A stretch of 64,000 bases of DNA, taken from positions 1-64,000 of the forward strand of contig JAMCQI010000110.1 in the NCBI GenBank assembly GCA_023381515.1, written 5' to 3'. The DNA comes from Chloroflexota bacterium (GTDB taxonomy: Bacteria; Chloroflexota; Anaerolineae; UBA4142). Under the pieces are notes generated by a model, which was not told the origin of the DNA, did no database searches, and saw only the letters and a list, made by a program, of their open reading frames with translations. Made by a program: the position numbers and the translations under genes. This document shows, piece by piece, positions 40,127 to 49,145 of the stretch (position 1 is its first letter; each line of letters begins with the position of its first letter).

Positions 40127-40948
40127 TTTGGTCTCCAGGTCGCCGCTCGCGAATTGTTAAACAAAACACCTGGCGCTGGCCAAGGACGCCAGGCACCAGG
40201 TGCCGGTCTCTAGAGGTGTGCTTTCTCGAGCTGAACGGTCCCGCGCAGGCTCATCTCTTCCTCTTAAAGGGGAATCGAAATGGATCGAAGGCTCAGGGCC
40301 GACAGAAAGGTTGCTGGTTCCAGTATACCACAAGCGCGGCCAGACTCAAAGAAAGAGACAAAGACGTGACCGTTCAGAGATTGGTGAAACTCGCCTCCGC
40401 GGCCGAATGTAGTGGCTGCGCCCGGTTGCTGATACAACATCCTGCGGCTATGGGATGCCTTCACCAAACTTCGAACAGTCACACAAAGACCAATGAGCCA
40501 ATCTGCCAATGAGCCAAATGACAATCGTCTATTGGCGGAAGCCAGGTATATCGCAAGGTCGTCGGTTACCTGTAGCCTAGCGCCTTGTCCCGCAGGGAGG
40601 CTTCGCTCTGCGCGTCCCATTCACGCCCACGAGGGGCTAGGCTACTCGGGCGCAGTCCACCCGCGACCGCCGACGGTTTTGTGGCGTACCCGGTTGGCCC
40701 GCGCACATTGCGCCATTCCTCGGACTCGTGCTATACTCGACGTAAGGAGAATATCGGCCCCCCCCGCTGACATATAGCACTTATGGCAACCATGGCAACC
40801 ATGGCACCCTTGGCACCCTCGCTCAGCTCTCATCCCTCTGACTTCGGCGTGAGGTGCCATTAGTGCCATTAGTGCCATTTATGCCATTTGTTGCCTGTGG
40901 ATGAATATCTTTCACCTGAGGTTCCACGGTACGGACTAGGAACAAGTG
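40127..40948. repeat. Repeat-rich gap of about 820 bp
   Basis: It contains the 'gccaatgagccaatctgcc' family (40489-40530), the hairpin GTAGCCTAGC (40572-40581) / GCTAGGCTAC (40636-40645) with its 'ccgcgaccgccgacggtttt' tail, and a run of 'tggcaacca' words (about 40783-40812) mirrored by 'gtgccatta' words (40855-40885). No coding frame is supported. Confidence 0.7.
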
Positions 40949-41542
40949 ATGGGCGAAAGCCAAATACTGACAACCGTCCTTGCATATATTCTCATTGCCC
41001 TCTTCTTCGGAGTCGTCGATAGGCGCATGCGCACGGGGCAGGAGGCCAGGAGTCTGGATCAGACCCCTTCGGATGCCGGAACTGCCAACCTGGTCGGTTT
41101 CGCCTTTTTCCTGACGGGGCTCGGCCTCTTGGCAGCCCCCATCCTCAATTACCTACGGATAGGCGCTTTGCCCCTGAGCTCATTGTTTGGCTGGATCGGA
41201 ATTGCCATAGCGCTCTTGGGAATTGCTCTGCGATGGTGGGCATTCAAGACGCTGGGAGAATTCTACACGCGGACGCTGCGCGTCTCCACGGAGCAGAGAA
41301 TCGTTCGGCAGGGCCCTTACAAGCTCATTCGGCACCCCGGTTACCTCGCGTCGATTTTGATCTGGCTGGGAGCCGCTTTGGCAACGACCAACTGGATTGC
41401 GGTCGTGATTGCCGCCGTCGTTTTGTCCTTGGCCTATCATTCTCGCATCCAGGCCGAGGAGAGCATGCTCCTCAGCCTCCGCAATGAAGAATACGGCGAA
41501 TACAGAGCGCACACATGGAAGCTCATACCATTCATCTATTGA
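40949..41542 (+). CDS. Isoprenylcysteine carboxyl methyltransferase-like membrane protein (second copy)
   Basis: 197 residues from ATG 40949 (AGGAAC upstream). Four or more membrane segments and the ICMT signature IVRQGPYKLIRHPGYLASILIWLG with RNEEYGEYRAHTWKLIPF at the end. It is a distant relative of the protein at 12.7 kb. It is followed after 40 bp by a DinB-like gene on the same strand. Confidence 0.87.
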   Translation: MGESQILTTVLAYILIALFFGVVDRRMRTGQEARSLDQTPSDAGTANLVGFAFFLTGLGLLAAPILNYLRIGALPLSSLFGWIGIAIALLGIALRWWAFKTLGEFYTRTLRVSTEQRIVRQGPYKLIRHPGYLASILIWLGAALATTNWIAVVIAAVVLSLAYHSRIQAEESMLLSLRNEEYGEYRAHTWKLIPFIY

Positions 41543-41582
41543 ACATGGAAATCCGCGCGCCAAGATACAAGGAGCAATCATA

Positions 41583-42047
41583 ATGCCAGGAACCTTTGTG
41601 GAAGAGAACGCGCAAGAACTGGAACGGCTCCGTAATCTCGTAGATCGGGTGACCGATGAGGATTTGAAGGTGCAAGTGGGGGACAATGGGACCGTTTCGG
41701 CGTTGTTGGCGCACCTGGCTTTCTGGGACTATCGGGCGGTGGTGCTCCTCAATCGCTGGACGAAAACGGGCGTCGCGGCATCTCCCGTCGATGTCGACGG
41801 TGTGAATGACGCAGTGCTTCCACTGTGTTCGGCCCTCGCGCCGCGTGTGGCGGCGAATCTCGCCGTTTCTGCGGCGGAAGCCGCCGACCGTGCGGTTGCA
41901 AGTGCGTCGCCGGAAACCTTAGCAGGAATCGAGGCTCTCGGCGGCAAACTCAAGACAAGGCGCTGGGAGCATCGTCGTGCGCATTTGGACCAGATAGAGC
42001 AAGCGCTTGACCGGGCGGTCCGGCCCACTTTATCTACAATCTTATGA
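41583..42047 (+). CDS. DinB/maleylpyruvate isomerase-like helical protein
   Basis: 154 residues from ATG 41583, preceded by AAGGAGC. It begins VEENAQELERLRNLVDRVTDEDL and includes TVSALLAHLAFWDYRAVVLLNRW, the helix with the family His, and EHRRAHLDQIEQALD near the end, where a second His would bind metal. Thiol-dependent detoxification or an unknown role is possible. Confidence 0.75.
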   Translation: MPGTFVEENAQELERLRNLVDRVTDEDLKVQVGDNGTVSALLAHLAFWDYRAVVLLNRWTKTGVAASPVDVDGVNDAVLPLCSALAPRVAANLAVSAAEAADRAVASASPETLAGIEALGGKLKTRRWEHRRAHLDQIEQALDRAVRPTLSTIL

Positions 42048-42060
42048 TTACGGAATAATG

Positions 42061-42345
42061 AACCGGTCTCTCGTCACTTCCGGCCTGGGCCGACCTATCG
42101 CTTATGGCCGCACCGCAGAGATCTACGCCTGGCAGGAAGGACAGATCCTCAGACTTTTCCACAGAAGCTGCTATCCGCATCTTTCACGCCGTAGATGTCC
42201 ATCGCTACTTTCGACTGCGACCAGGAGGCAAGGACGAATACAGGCGCTGGCTGCCGATTGTCGCGGCTGCGAGGTTGAGCGAAAAGATCCCCGAATTGCA
42301 GCCCTGGTTGATCGCACGAGCGGAGAAATTGTTGCAAGTCGTCGT
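42061..42345 (+). pseudogene. Aminoglycoside-phosphotransferase-like kinase, internally deleted
   Basis: The N-terminus (from ATG 42061) reads LGRPIAYGRTAEIYAWQEGQILRLF, the start of APH-type kinases. After about 38 codons the frame changes and the typical C-terminus appears: VHRYFRLRPGGKDEYRRWLPIVAAARLSEKIPE. The central catalytic region (HGD...DFG-like) is absent, so this is a pseudogene made by an internal deletion plus frameshift. Confidence 0.7.
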
Positions 42346-42685
42346 CCATACCAAACGCGGACAGAGAATCCGCATCGTTTCGGCTAGAAAGGCAACCAAG
42401 AATGAAAAGCCTCGTATTTCGAACAAATCGCAGACCAACTGGGCGCGACTCGACGCGCTAAGAGAAAAACACATTGACCCATCCGATACGCCAGAAATTC
42501 CGCCAGAGATGTTCGCTAAGGCAGTTTTGCGGCATGGCCTAGTACCCGTGGCCCCTAAAGCACAAATCACGCTGCGCGTCGACCGTGACGTGCTCGAGTG
42601 GTTCAAGCAACAGGGGCAAGGCTACCAGACGCGCATCAACGCCTTGCTGCGAGCGTATATGGAAGCCCACAAGGCTAGAACGTGA
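42330..42685 (+). pseudogene. BrnT C-terminal fragment fused to BrnA antitoxin
   Basis: The frame continues from the kinase remnant into LLQVVVHTKRGQRIRIVSARKATKNEK, the C-terminal half of a BrnT toxin, and then directly into KPRISNKSQTNWARLDALREKHIDP, KAQITLRVDRDVLEWFKQQGQGYQTRINALLRAYM, the BrnA antitoxin. The start of BrnT is lost. The ATG that would begin BrnA (AATGAAAAGCC, near 42402) is one base out of frame with it. Expression of a functional antitoxin is therefore doubtful. Confidence 0.65.
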
Positions 42686-42800
42686 CCCCCAAGAGCTGCG
42701 TTCAGCCCGACTCGACACCGAACAACAAACGCGGCCCTCGGCGGCCGCGTTCCTTCTGTCCTCTGTTCTCTGTCGTCTGATGTCTATAGTCTGTTGTCTG

Positions 42801-43829
42801 CTATCTCACCAGATTCGGATCGATGACGTAGCTCCACCAATTGTTCGATACGCCATCCGTCGCGCCGTCGGCGTGGGGGAGGTGCCGCAGCCACCACTTG
42901 TGATGCAGGCGGATGTCGCCGCTCCCCCACTCGCGCGAATTCACCATGCGGTAATTCGGCGGATTCGGCAAGTTCGGATAGAGATCCCAGTCGTCGCAGC
43001 AGGACGGCACCGGTGTCGGGTTTCCCCAGTCGTAATCGCGCACGCTGTTCGGCGCGAAATGCATCAGTCCCACATTCGCCCGTCCCGGGGCGATCCGGTT
43101 GTAGAGCGAATAGCGCTCGAAGAGGTTCGCCTCGCCCCGCTTGAACCGGAACACCTCGCGCAGAATGGACTCGGCGCGGTGCCCCAGGTCCTCCTCCATC
43201 TCGCCCACCCCGCGCTCGTAGCTAAAGCCCATGATCACAAAACGGCGCGGGCATCCAGCGGTGCCGGGAAGAGGCGGCGCATTGCAAAAGAACGCCCCCG
43301 CGCCTCCCATCGTAGACTCGTAAAGACCAAAATACGGCCCGCCAAAGAGCCAGACCTCGTCCAGCTCGCGCGCCGCAACCCGGCTCAGGATATTGAATTT
43401 CGCAATGATCGCGCCATAGTCGACCGCGTCCGAGCTGTGCCACCCGCGCCCCAGCCGATAATTGTTCACATAGTCGTGGGCGCGATATTGAAAATGGTCG
43501 AGCTTGATCGGGAATTCGTCCACCTCGACCCGCTCGACCACGTCATAGGCGACGAGTCCGCCGCTGCACTCGACGATATCCTGAATATACTCGTTCACGA
43601 GCCGGTCCGGGTCGTGCCAGCCCATTTTTTCGACGAGCCGCGTCCCTTGCGCGACGTCGACGACCGGATTGTACACGATCAAGAGCACCCGCGGCTGGAG
43701 AACGGCTCGCGCGAGGTCCAGCCCGGGTGCCGGGCTCGCCGGCGGCGCCGGCTGGGGCCGCCTGGTCCGATGAAAGAGCCCTAGCAGCGCACTCAAAAAC
43801 GAAGCCAGAAACGATCCTGCGGCACGCAC
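42801..43829 (-). CDS. Conserved hypothetical secreted protein
   Basis: 342 residues. A short hydrophobic start (SFLASFLSALLGLFH) is followed by a Pro-rich linker (PQPAPPASPAPG) and a large soluble domain with QPRVLLIVYNPVVD, GGLVAYDVVERVEVDEF and a late Trp/His-rich end RLHHKWWLRHLPHADG. No catalytic motif is evident to me. It is the first gene (in map order) of the minus-strand envelope locus. Confidence 0.65.
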   Translation of the reverse strand: MRAAGSFLASFLSALLGLFHRTRRPQPAPPASPAPGLDLARAVLQPRVLLIVYNPVVDVAQGTRLVEKMGWHDPDRLVNEYIQDIVECSGGLVAYDVVERVEVDEFPIKLDHFQYRAHDYVNNYRLGRGWHSSDAVDYGAIIAKFNILSRVAARELDEVWLFGGPYFGLYESTMGGAGAFFCNAPPLPGTAGCPRRFVIMGFSYERGVGEMEEDLGHRAESILREVFRFKRGEANLFERYSLYNRIAPGRANVGLMHFAPNSVRDYDWGNPTPVPSCCDDWDLYPNLPNPPNYRMVNSREWGSGDIRLHHKWWLRHLPHADGATDGVSNNWWSYVIDPNLVR

Positions 43830-43986
43830 AAAAAGGTCCTAGTTCAAGGTTCCGAGTTCCAGGTTTCAGGGTTGCAGGGTTACAGAGTTGGAGGAGCCAG
43901 CTTCAACCCCCAACCTTGACCCTTGAACCTTCAACTTAAAACATGGAACCCGAAATCTGAAATCCGCAATCTGAAATCTGAAATTC
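43830..43986. repeat. Quasi-repeat spacer ('aggttccgag', 'gaaatctgaaatc')
   Basis: Back-to-back variants of 'ttcaggtttcagg' and 'caaccttgaccc' change, from 43950 on, to 'cgaaatctgaaatc'. Both families occur again at other gaps of the window. Confidence 0.6.
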
Positions 43987-45195
43987 CTAGTACTCCACCG
44001 TCACCAGCAGCGGCTGGACGTGATCTTCGGCAATTCGCACATCCTCCTGGATGAGTCCAACCCAGTAATACTCGTTGATGCGCGGCGGCTTGTCCACTAT
44101 CTGTAACGTGCCTGTCACCGTCACGCGTTGCCCGGGCATCAGGTACAAAAGGTCCTGCCCATTATCCGCCTTGACGTGGGTCAGCTCGGCGCTCGACCCG
44201 ACCTGCCAGCGATAGGGATACGGCCGTCCCGAGCTGTTCCCGTCCATATCCAGCCCCACCCGCCACACACCCGGCTGCTCATAGTACTTCTTGGAATTGA
44301 AATTTTCATCCGTTCTGTAAACCGTCCCCGGCTCGGGCCCACTTGTCCGCACCGGCACCGGCCCAATGTTCGTTACCGAGACCGTAAAGGTCAGTGTGCT
44401 TCCGAGGGGCACGAGGTGCGGGGACCAGTCCACGCCCGAATTCATAATCGTGGCGCGGGGCACGCCCCCTTGCTCGATCGTCAGCGGCTTTTCCTCGCGC
44501 ACCTGGTTCCCGACGGCGTCGACCGCGTCCGCGACGACGGTGTACTTGCCATCCGGCGGCGGCTCGGCGCCCAGGTCGATTCCTCCATCGTAATCGTATT
44601 CGTGCGCGCCCGGCAGGCTCATGTCGTTCTTGATGGCGAGCGTTGTCTTTTTCTCCGCCACCTCATAGCGATTCTTGCCATCCGTGAGGTATACGTCCAC
44701 CTTGGCGGGCTTGGTCAGAAAGTATCGAATGGTCACCCGGTCGTTGATGCCGTCCTGGTTCGGGGTAAAGGTCGAGGGAAAAACGGTGAAATTCCGCAAT
44801 TCGGGCGGGGTTGAATCGGCGCCGGTGATGGTCAGCGTCTTGACGACCTTTTCGCTCTGCGGCGAGGCCGTGTCCTTGGCTTCCACTACGAATTGGTATT
44901 TGCCGTCCGGTAGAACGCGATCGTCGATCGCGCCGCTAAAGAGGGCATCAAAAGACCCGGCGGCGCGGGGCTGGTCCTTGCGGAAATAGTGTGTATGCCC
45001 CTGTTCGTCCACGAGATAAATGGACACGGTCGCACTCCGCGTGACGGTGTAATGCACCATCGTCGCCGCATTCGCGCTCCCCGCGTGCGGCGAAATCGCT
45101 CCCGGGTCGAGCGTGACCTGATCGAGGAGCGCACTGCTGCCGCAAGCGCTCAAAGCGAACAAGAGAAAAACGAGCCCAAGAACGCGCCGGATCAA
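43987..45195 (-). CDS. Lipoprotein with FlgD-type Ig-like modules
   Basis: 402 residues. The signal peptide ends in lipobox FALSACGSS. At least two modules of the FlnD/FlgD-Ig type follow (VSIYLVDEQGHTHYFRKD...LPDGKYQFVVEAKD and VDVYLTDGKNRYEVAEKK...DGKYTVVADAVD), then an outer-domain with MPGQRVTVTGTLQIVDKP. It may be a cell-surface adhesin or scaffold. It lies in the glycan locus between the conserved hypothetical and the first GT39 enzyme. Confidence 0.8.
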   Translation of the reverse strand: MIRRVLGLVFLLFALSACGSSALLDQVTLDPGAISPHAGSANAATMVHYTVTRSATVSIYLVDEQGHTHYFRKDQPRAAGSFDALFSGAIDDRVLPDGKYQFVVEAKDTASPQSEKVVKTLTITGADSTPPELRNFTVFPSTFTPNQDGINDRVTIRYFLTKPAKVDVYLTDGKNRYEVAEKKTTLAIKNDMSLPGAHEYDYDGGIDLGAEPPPDGKYTVVADAVDAVGNQVREEKPLTIEQGGVPRATIMNSGVDWSPHLVPLGSTLTFTVSVTNIGPVPVRTSGPEPGTVYRTDENFNSKKYYEQPGVWRVGLDMDGNSSGRPYPYRWQVGSSAELTHVKADNGQDLLYLMPGQRVTVTGTLQIVDKPPRINEYYWVGLIQEDVRIAEDHVQPLLVTVEY

Positions 45196-45329
45196 ATGGT
45201 CCTCCTGAATTAGTTACATAGTTGCATAGCTGGATAGTTTCATAGTAAGACCGCTTGCATTGAGCCATTTTACTACCCAACCATGAAACTAGCCAAACTA
45301 CCCAACTATCAAACTATGCAACTATTAAA
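45196..45329. repeat. Quasi-repeat spacer made of 'aactat/atagtt' words
   Basis: The left half has 'agttgcatagctggatagtt', the right half has 'caactatcaaactatgcaac' and similar. The two halves are inverted copies and could form a long imperfect hairpin. It precedes the 3' end of the large glycosyltransferase. Confidence 0.65.
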
Positions 45330-47642
45330 CTATCTAACTATGCCGACTTTAGCTAGTATGATGCTATCGCCCCCTCCGCTGAGCGCGAGACGCTGCCCCG
45401 TGGCGGGGTCGTACATGCCCACCTCGATCTGGTATTCACCCAGCGGCGCGCTGGTCTCAATCGGCACGCGGTAGGCATCCCCAACCGTTTCGTTCGGCCG
45501 CCACGCCATCGTCGGATAGTCGCCCCCCACCGGTATCGAATCGACCTGCCCCCAGAGCGGGTTCGGCGGAATGTGGGCCGGATTGAACTGTGTGCCGAGG
45601 AGATGGACAAAGACGGTGTAATTCCTCCCGATCACGCCGTCCGCGCGCCAGTAGAGCGTGATCGGCACACTTTCTCCCGCGTGGAAATTCGTCACGGGCA
45701 GATCATAGCCGACGAGGTGAATGCCTTGATCCAAGGCATAGTCCACCGGGTGAGAGATCGCGCCGGCCGTTGCTGCCGCCGCACGCGGTTCGACATAGAC
45801 GCGGGCCAACGACCGGTCCGCGATCGAGATCCCCATATCGCCTGTCGCCTGCGGCGGAACGACGAGATCGGTCTCGGCGCGGACCCGTGCGCCGCTTGCG
45901 ACGCGCGTCAGCCCCAGGCTCTCCGAACGCAAGTCGCCCGTCCACTGGATGGCAACGTCGGCCGGCTTGGATGCACTCCAATAGGTGACAACTCGCACCG
46001 TATCGCCGGCACGCGCCTCGTGCACGGGCACATCAAATCCGAGGAGCCGGAGGGAATCGCCCAGTGATGTCGAGCGCACATATTGCGGCGCGAAATTCGC
46101 GGGCGGCACGTCCACCATCTCGCGCCGCGCAGAGGCATAGAGCGCCAGACGCTTGTCGCCAAAGGTCTGTTCATACTGCTTGGGCAAGGCGCGGCCGAGG
46201 CGCGTTTCCAGGAGATGCTGCGGGTCCGTCGCCAGCGCATCAGGAATCGCGACGACCCAGACGGCATCGTGGCGGGCGAGCGCTTGCCGGACGAGCGCAT
46301 CCGCGTTCGGCGCATTCATCGTCGTTCCATTCGGCGCGCCCAACCAATCGAGCGGCGAACGCAGATAGTTGAGGAAGGTTGGCCACTCTTGGTCGGTATC
46401 GAGAAGGACCAGGTCGCCGGGCCGCGCAAAAGAATTGATCGTGTTCGCGAGCGTCGTGTAATCATCCCCCAGGCGGCGTTCGCCGTAATACCCTTGGAGG
46501 ACCCAGGCATCGGCGGCGAGGACGACCAAAAGGGCGGCCAGTGCCAGGGGACGACCCAGTTTGTACAGCGCAGCAATCCCCAAGGCAAGGAGCAAGACGT
46601 AAGCAGGCAGCAAGATGAGCAAGTAGCGGGCCTGGATTTTGGGTGCAAAGAAGGATACGGGTGTGAGCGAGAGGAGATAAATCAACAAGGGCGGCAGGAG
46701 GACGATGATGACAAACAGGCCCGGACCGCGGCGGCCGCGCACCGCAGAGACGCCTCCCAGCGCCGCGAGTGCCGTCAGCGCCAGGGTGAGCCACGCATAC
46801 TGCTCGATATTCGTCGTGACGCCGAGAGGCAGCGCCGTCGCGACAAGTTTCAAGAACAAGCCGAAATCAAAGGGCGGAGCCGCGCTCCACGCGGCCGCGT
46901 TTTGCAGGTAGACGTAGAGCCAGGGCACAAAAAGCCCGGCGGCAAGCAGTTGGCCGAGCGCCCAATGAGCCAATGTTCCAAATGGTTGATCGTCACGCGG
47001 AGCCGGTTTTACCCTGTCGGCCCGCCAACGCGCGATGAACACCACCGCCGCATAGACATTGAGCGCGAGGAGAATGAGGCCGGCGAGATAGTGCGTCCAG
47101 AGCGCGAGGGCCGCAAAGACGGCATAGCCCACCACGGCCCGCGCCCCCGGCTTGTCGAGGAGGGCAAGCCCGAACCAGACCGCGCAAAAGGCAAAAAAGA
47201 TCGAAGGAGTATAGTTCTTGATGTCCTGCGACCACCAGATGTGAAAGCGCGCGAGCGCGAGCAACAGGGCCGCAAGCAACCCGATCCATTTCCCGCCGAC
47301 TTGTTTCCCCACGCGGTAGAGGACCGCAACCGTCAGCACGCCAAACGCGACCGACAGCCAGCGCCCGGCAAACACGCTCGCCGCCGAGCCCGGCGCCAGG
47401 CTGTCCGTCAACGTGCCCCAGAGACGCAGCATCCAATAGTGGAGCGGAGGATGCTCGTCTGCGGCGGTCCGTAGGGCCGTCCACAGAAAGTCGTGCCGCG
47501 CCATCCACAAGCTCCACCCCTCGTCCCACCAGATATTCTTGTCCGCCAGCCGGTAGACGCGAAAAAAGTACGCGACCAGGACCGTCGCGTACATCCATAG
47601 CGCCGTATGGTTTTCTGCGAGCGGACTCAATCTCTTGCGCAT
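45330..47642 (-). CDS. GT39-type membrane glycosyltransferase with C-terminal beta-sandwich modules
   Basis: 770 residues. The N-terminal 500 residues have about ten membrane segments, and the first outer loop contains NIWWDEGWSLWMARHDF with the catalytic Asp-Glu and DEHPPLHYWMLRLWG. About residues 510-770 are soluble with two beta-sandwich repeats (FHAGESVPITLYWRADGVIGRNYTVFVHLL at the second), resembling carbohydrate-binding modules. It should move a sugar from a polyprenyl carrier onto an extracellular acceptor. Confidence 0.88.
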   Translation of the reverse strand: MRKRLSPLAENHTALWMYATVLVAYFFRVYRLADKNIWWDEGWSLWMARHDFLWTALRTAADEHPPLHYWMLRLWGTLTDSLAPGSAASVFAGRWLSVAFGVLTVAVLYRVGKQVGGKWIGLLAALLLALARFHIWWSQDIKNYTPSIFFAFCAVWFGLALLDKPGARAVVGYAVFAALALWTHYLAGLILLALNVYAAVVFIARWRADRVKPAPRDDQPFGTLAHWALGQLLAAGLFVPWLYVYLQNAAAWSAAPPFDFGLFLKLVATALPLGVTTNIEQYAWLTLALTALAALGGVSAVRGRRGPGLFVIIVLLPPLLIYLLSLTPVSFFAPKIQARYLLILLPAYVLLLALGIAALYKLGRPLALAALLVVLAADAWVLQGYYGERRLGDDYTTLANTINSFARPGDLVLLDTDQEWPTFLNYLRSPLDWLGAPNGTTMNAPNADALVRQALARHDAVWVVAIPDALATDPQHLLETRLGRALPKQYEQTFGDKRLALYASARREMVDVPPANFAPQYVRSTSLGDSLRLLGFDVPVHEARAGDTVRVVTYWSASKPADVAIQWTGDLRSESLGLTRVASGARVRAETDLVVPPQATGDMGISIADRSLARVYVEPRAAAATAGAISHPVDYALDQGIHLVGYDLPVTNFHAGESVPITLYWRADGVIGRNYTVFVHLLGTQFNPAHIPPNPLWGQVDSIPVGGDYPTMAWRPNETVGDAYRVPIETSAPLGEYQIEVGMYDPATGQRLALSGGGDSIILAKVGIVR

Positions 47643-47656
47643 TTAGAACTAGCTTG

Positions 47657-48049
47657 TCACTTGGCCGCGCCGCTCAACCCCACCATCGCGACGCCCGCTC
47701 CTACCACGAGCGCCCCGGCGACCGTCATCGTATTCAAACCCTCGCCGAGAAAAATCCATGATTCGACGGCAATGATCACATAGTTCAAGCCGAGCATCGG
47801 ATAAGCAAAACTCAGCGGGACGCGCGAAATGACCGAAAGCCAAAAGACCGAGCCGCCCATGAATCCGATAAAGCCCAGCCAGATATTTACGTTCAGCGCC
47901 ATCCGGACGACCGTCGGCATGAAATTCGGCCCGGCGAAATCGAGCACGCCGACTTGATTCATCCCCCGCTTTAAGAACAATTCGCCCGTCGTGCTCAGCA
48001 AAACCGCCGGCAGCAGCCACAAGAGCGCTGTTATCGTCTCTTTGGACAC
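47657..48049 (-). CDS. Small EamA/SMR-like transporter (ArnE-type)
   Basis: 130 residues with four membrane segments, e.g. LLWLLPAVLLSTTGELFLKRGMN and FWLSVISRVPLSFAYPMLGLNYV. The Glu in the first segment and the LSFAYPMLG motif match ArnE/EmrE-like proteins that flip undecaprenyl-linked sugars. Set between the glycosyltransferase and the aminotransferase genes, it fits a flippase for a modified sugar carrier. Confidence 0.85.
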   Translation of the reverse strand: MSKETITALLWLLPAVLLSTTGELFLKRGMNQVGVLDFAGPNFMPTVVRMALNVNIWLGFIGFMGGSVFWLSVISRVPLSFAYPMLGLNYVIIAVESWIFLGEGLNTMTVAGALVVGAGVAMVGLSGAAK

Positions 48050-48050
48050 C

Positions 48051-49145
48051 TCATCCTCCTCCGAACGCGTTCATCGCATCGACAACTGTGCGCACATCCT
48101 CCGGCGCCAGCTCGGGATAGAGCGGCAGGGACAAGATTTCGCGCGCCGCCTGTTCCGCAATCGGAAAAACGCCTGCCTGGTAGCCCAGGTCCGCGTACGC
48201 CGGCTGCGCATGGATGGGAATCGGATAATGGATTCCCGTCCCGATTCCGCATGTTTTCAAATGGGCCGCCAGCTCGTCACGCCGCGCGGACCGCACGACA
48301 TAGAGATGATAGACCGGCTTGCCGTACGCCATTTCGCAGGGCGCGGTCACGCCGTGCAGCCATTCCGTATAAAGCGCAGCGCGCTCACGGCGAGCCGCGT
48401 TCCAATCGTCGAGGTGCTTGAGCTTGACCCGCAAGATCGCCGCCTGCAACTCGTCCAGGCGCGAGTTGATCCCCTTGATCGCGCTCGCATAGCGCTCGCG
48501 CCAGCCGTACTGGCGTACGAGTCGGACGCGTTCCGCGAGCTCGTCGTCGTTCGTGAGAATCGCGCCGCCGTCGCCGTACGCGCCCAGGTTCTTGGTCGGG
48601 TAAAAGCTAAAGGCGGCGATGTCGCCAAACGTGCCGACGCGGCGGCCGCGGTAGGTCGCCCCGTGCGCCTGGGCGCAGTCTTCGAGCACGCGGATCCCGT
48701 GGCGCCGCGCCAGATCCAGAATCGGGTCGAGGTCCGCGCTCTGCCCAAAGAGGTGCACCGGGATGATCGCCCGCGTGCGCGGCGTGATGGCGGAAGCGAG
48801 CTTGTCCGGGTCCATGAGCAGCGAGTCCGGGCGCACATCGCAGAGAACCGGGCGCGCGCCCGTCTGCTCGATCGCCACGACCGTCGCCACGGCCGTGTTC
48901 GGAACGGTGATGACCTCGTCGCCGGGGCCGATACCGAGCGCGAGAAGCGCAATCTGCAGCGCCTCGGTGCCCGACCCGACGCCGACCGCGTGGGCCGTAC
49001 CGATGTAGGCCGCAAACTCGCGCTCGAACGCCTCGACCTCCGGCCCGAGAATGAACCATCCGCTCGCCATCACCCGCACGGCCGCCGCTTCCAACTCGGA
49101 ACGGAGCGAGGCGTGCTGCGATTTGAGGTCAAAGACGGGAATCAC
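48051..49145 (-). CDS. DegT/DnrJ/EryC1/StrS-family aminotransferase
   Basis: 364 residues. PLP-binding motifs are seen in GVGSGTEALQIALLALG, ALVPVHLFGQSADLDPI-like IIPVHLFGQSAD, VLEDCAQAHGA and the Schiff-base Lys in SFYPTKNLGAYGDGGAI. It converts a keto-sugar nucleotide to an amino sugar. It overlaps the epimerase gene by 4 bp and shares an operon with the transporter. Confidence 0.93.
   Translation of the reverse strand: MIPVFDLKSQHASLRSELEAAAVRVMASGWFILGPEVEAFEREFAAYIGTAHAVGVGSGTEALQIALLALGIGPGDEVITVPNTAVATVVAIEQTGARPVLCDVRPDSLLMDPDKLASAITPRTRAIIPVHLFGQSADLDPILDLARRHGIRVLEDCAQAHGATYRGRRVGTFGDIAAFSFYPTKNLGAYGDGGAILTNDDELAERVRLVRQYGWRERYASAIKGINSRLDELQAAILRVKLKHLDDWNAARRERAALYTEWLHGVTAPCEMAYGKPVYHLYVVRSARRDELAAHLKTCGIGTGIHYPIPIHAQPAYADLGYQAGVFPIAEQAAREILSLPLYPELAPEDVRTVVDAMNAFGGG

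Noticed and set aside
46083..47474. Plus-strand ORF of 463 codons
   Set aside because: It lies fully antisense to the GT39-type glycosyltransferase, whose reading frame has membrane segments and known motifs; the ORF is a high-GC shadow.
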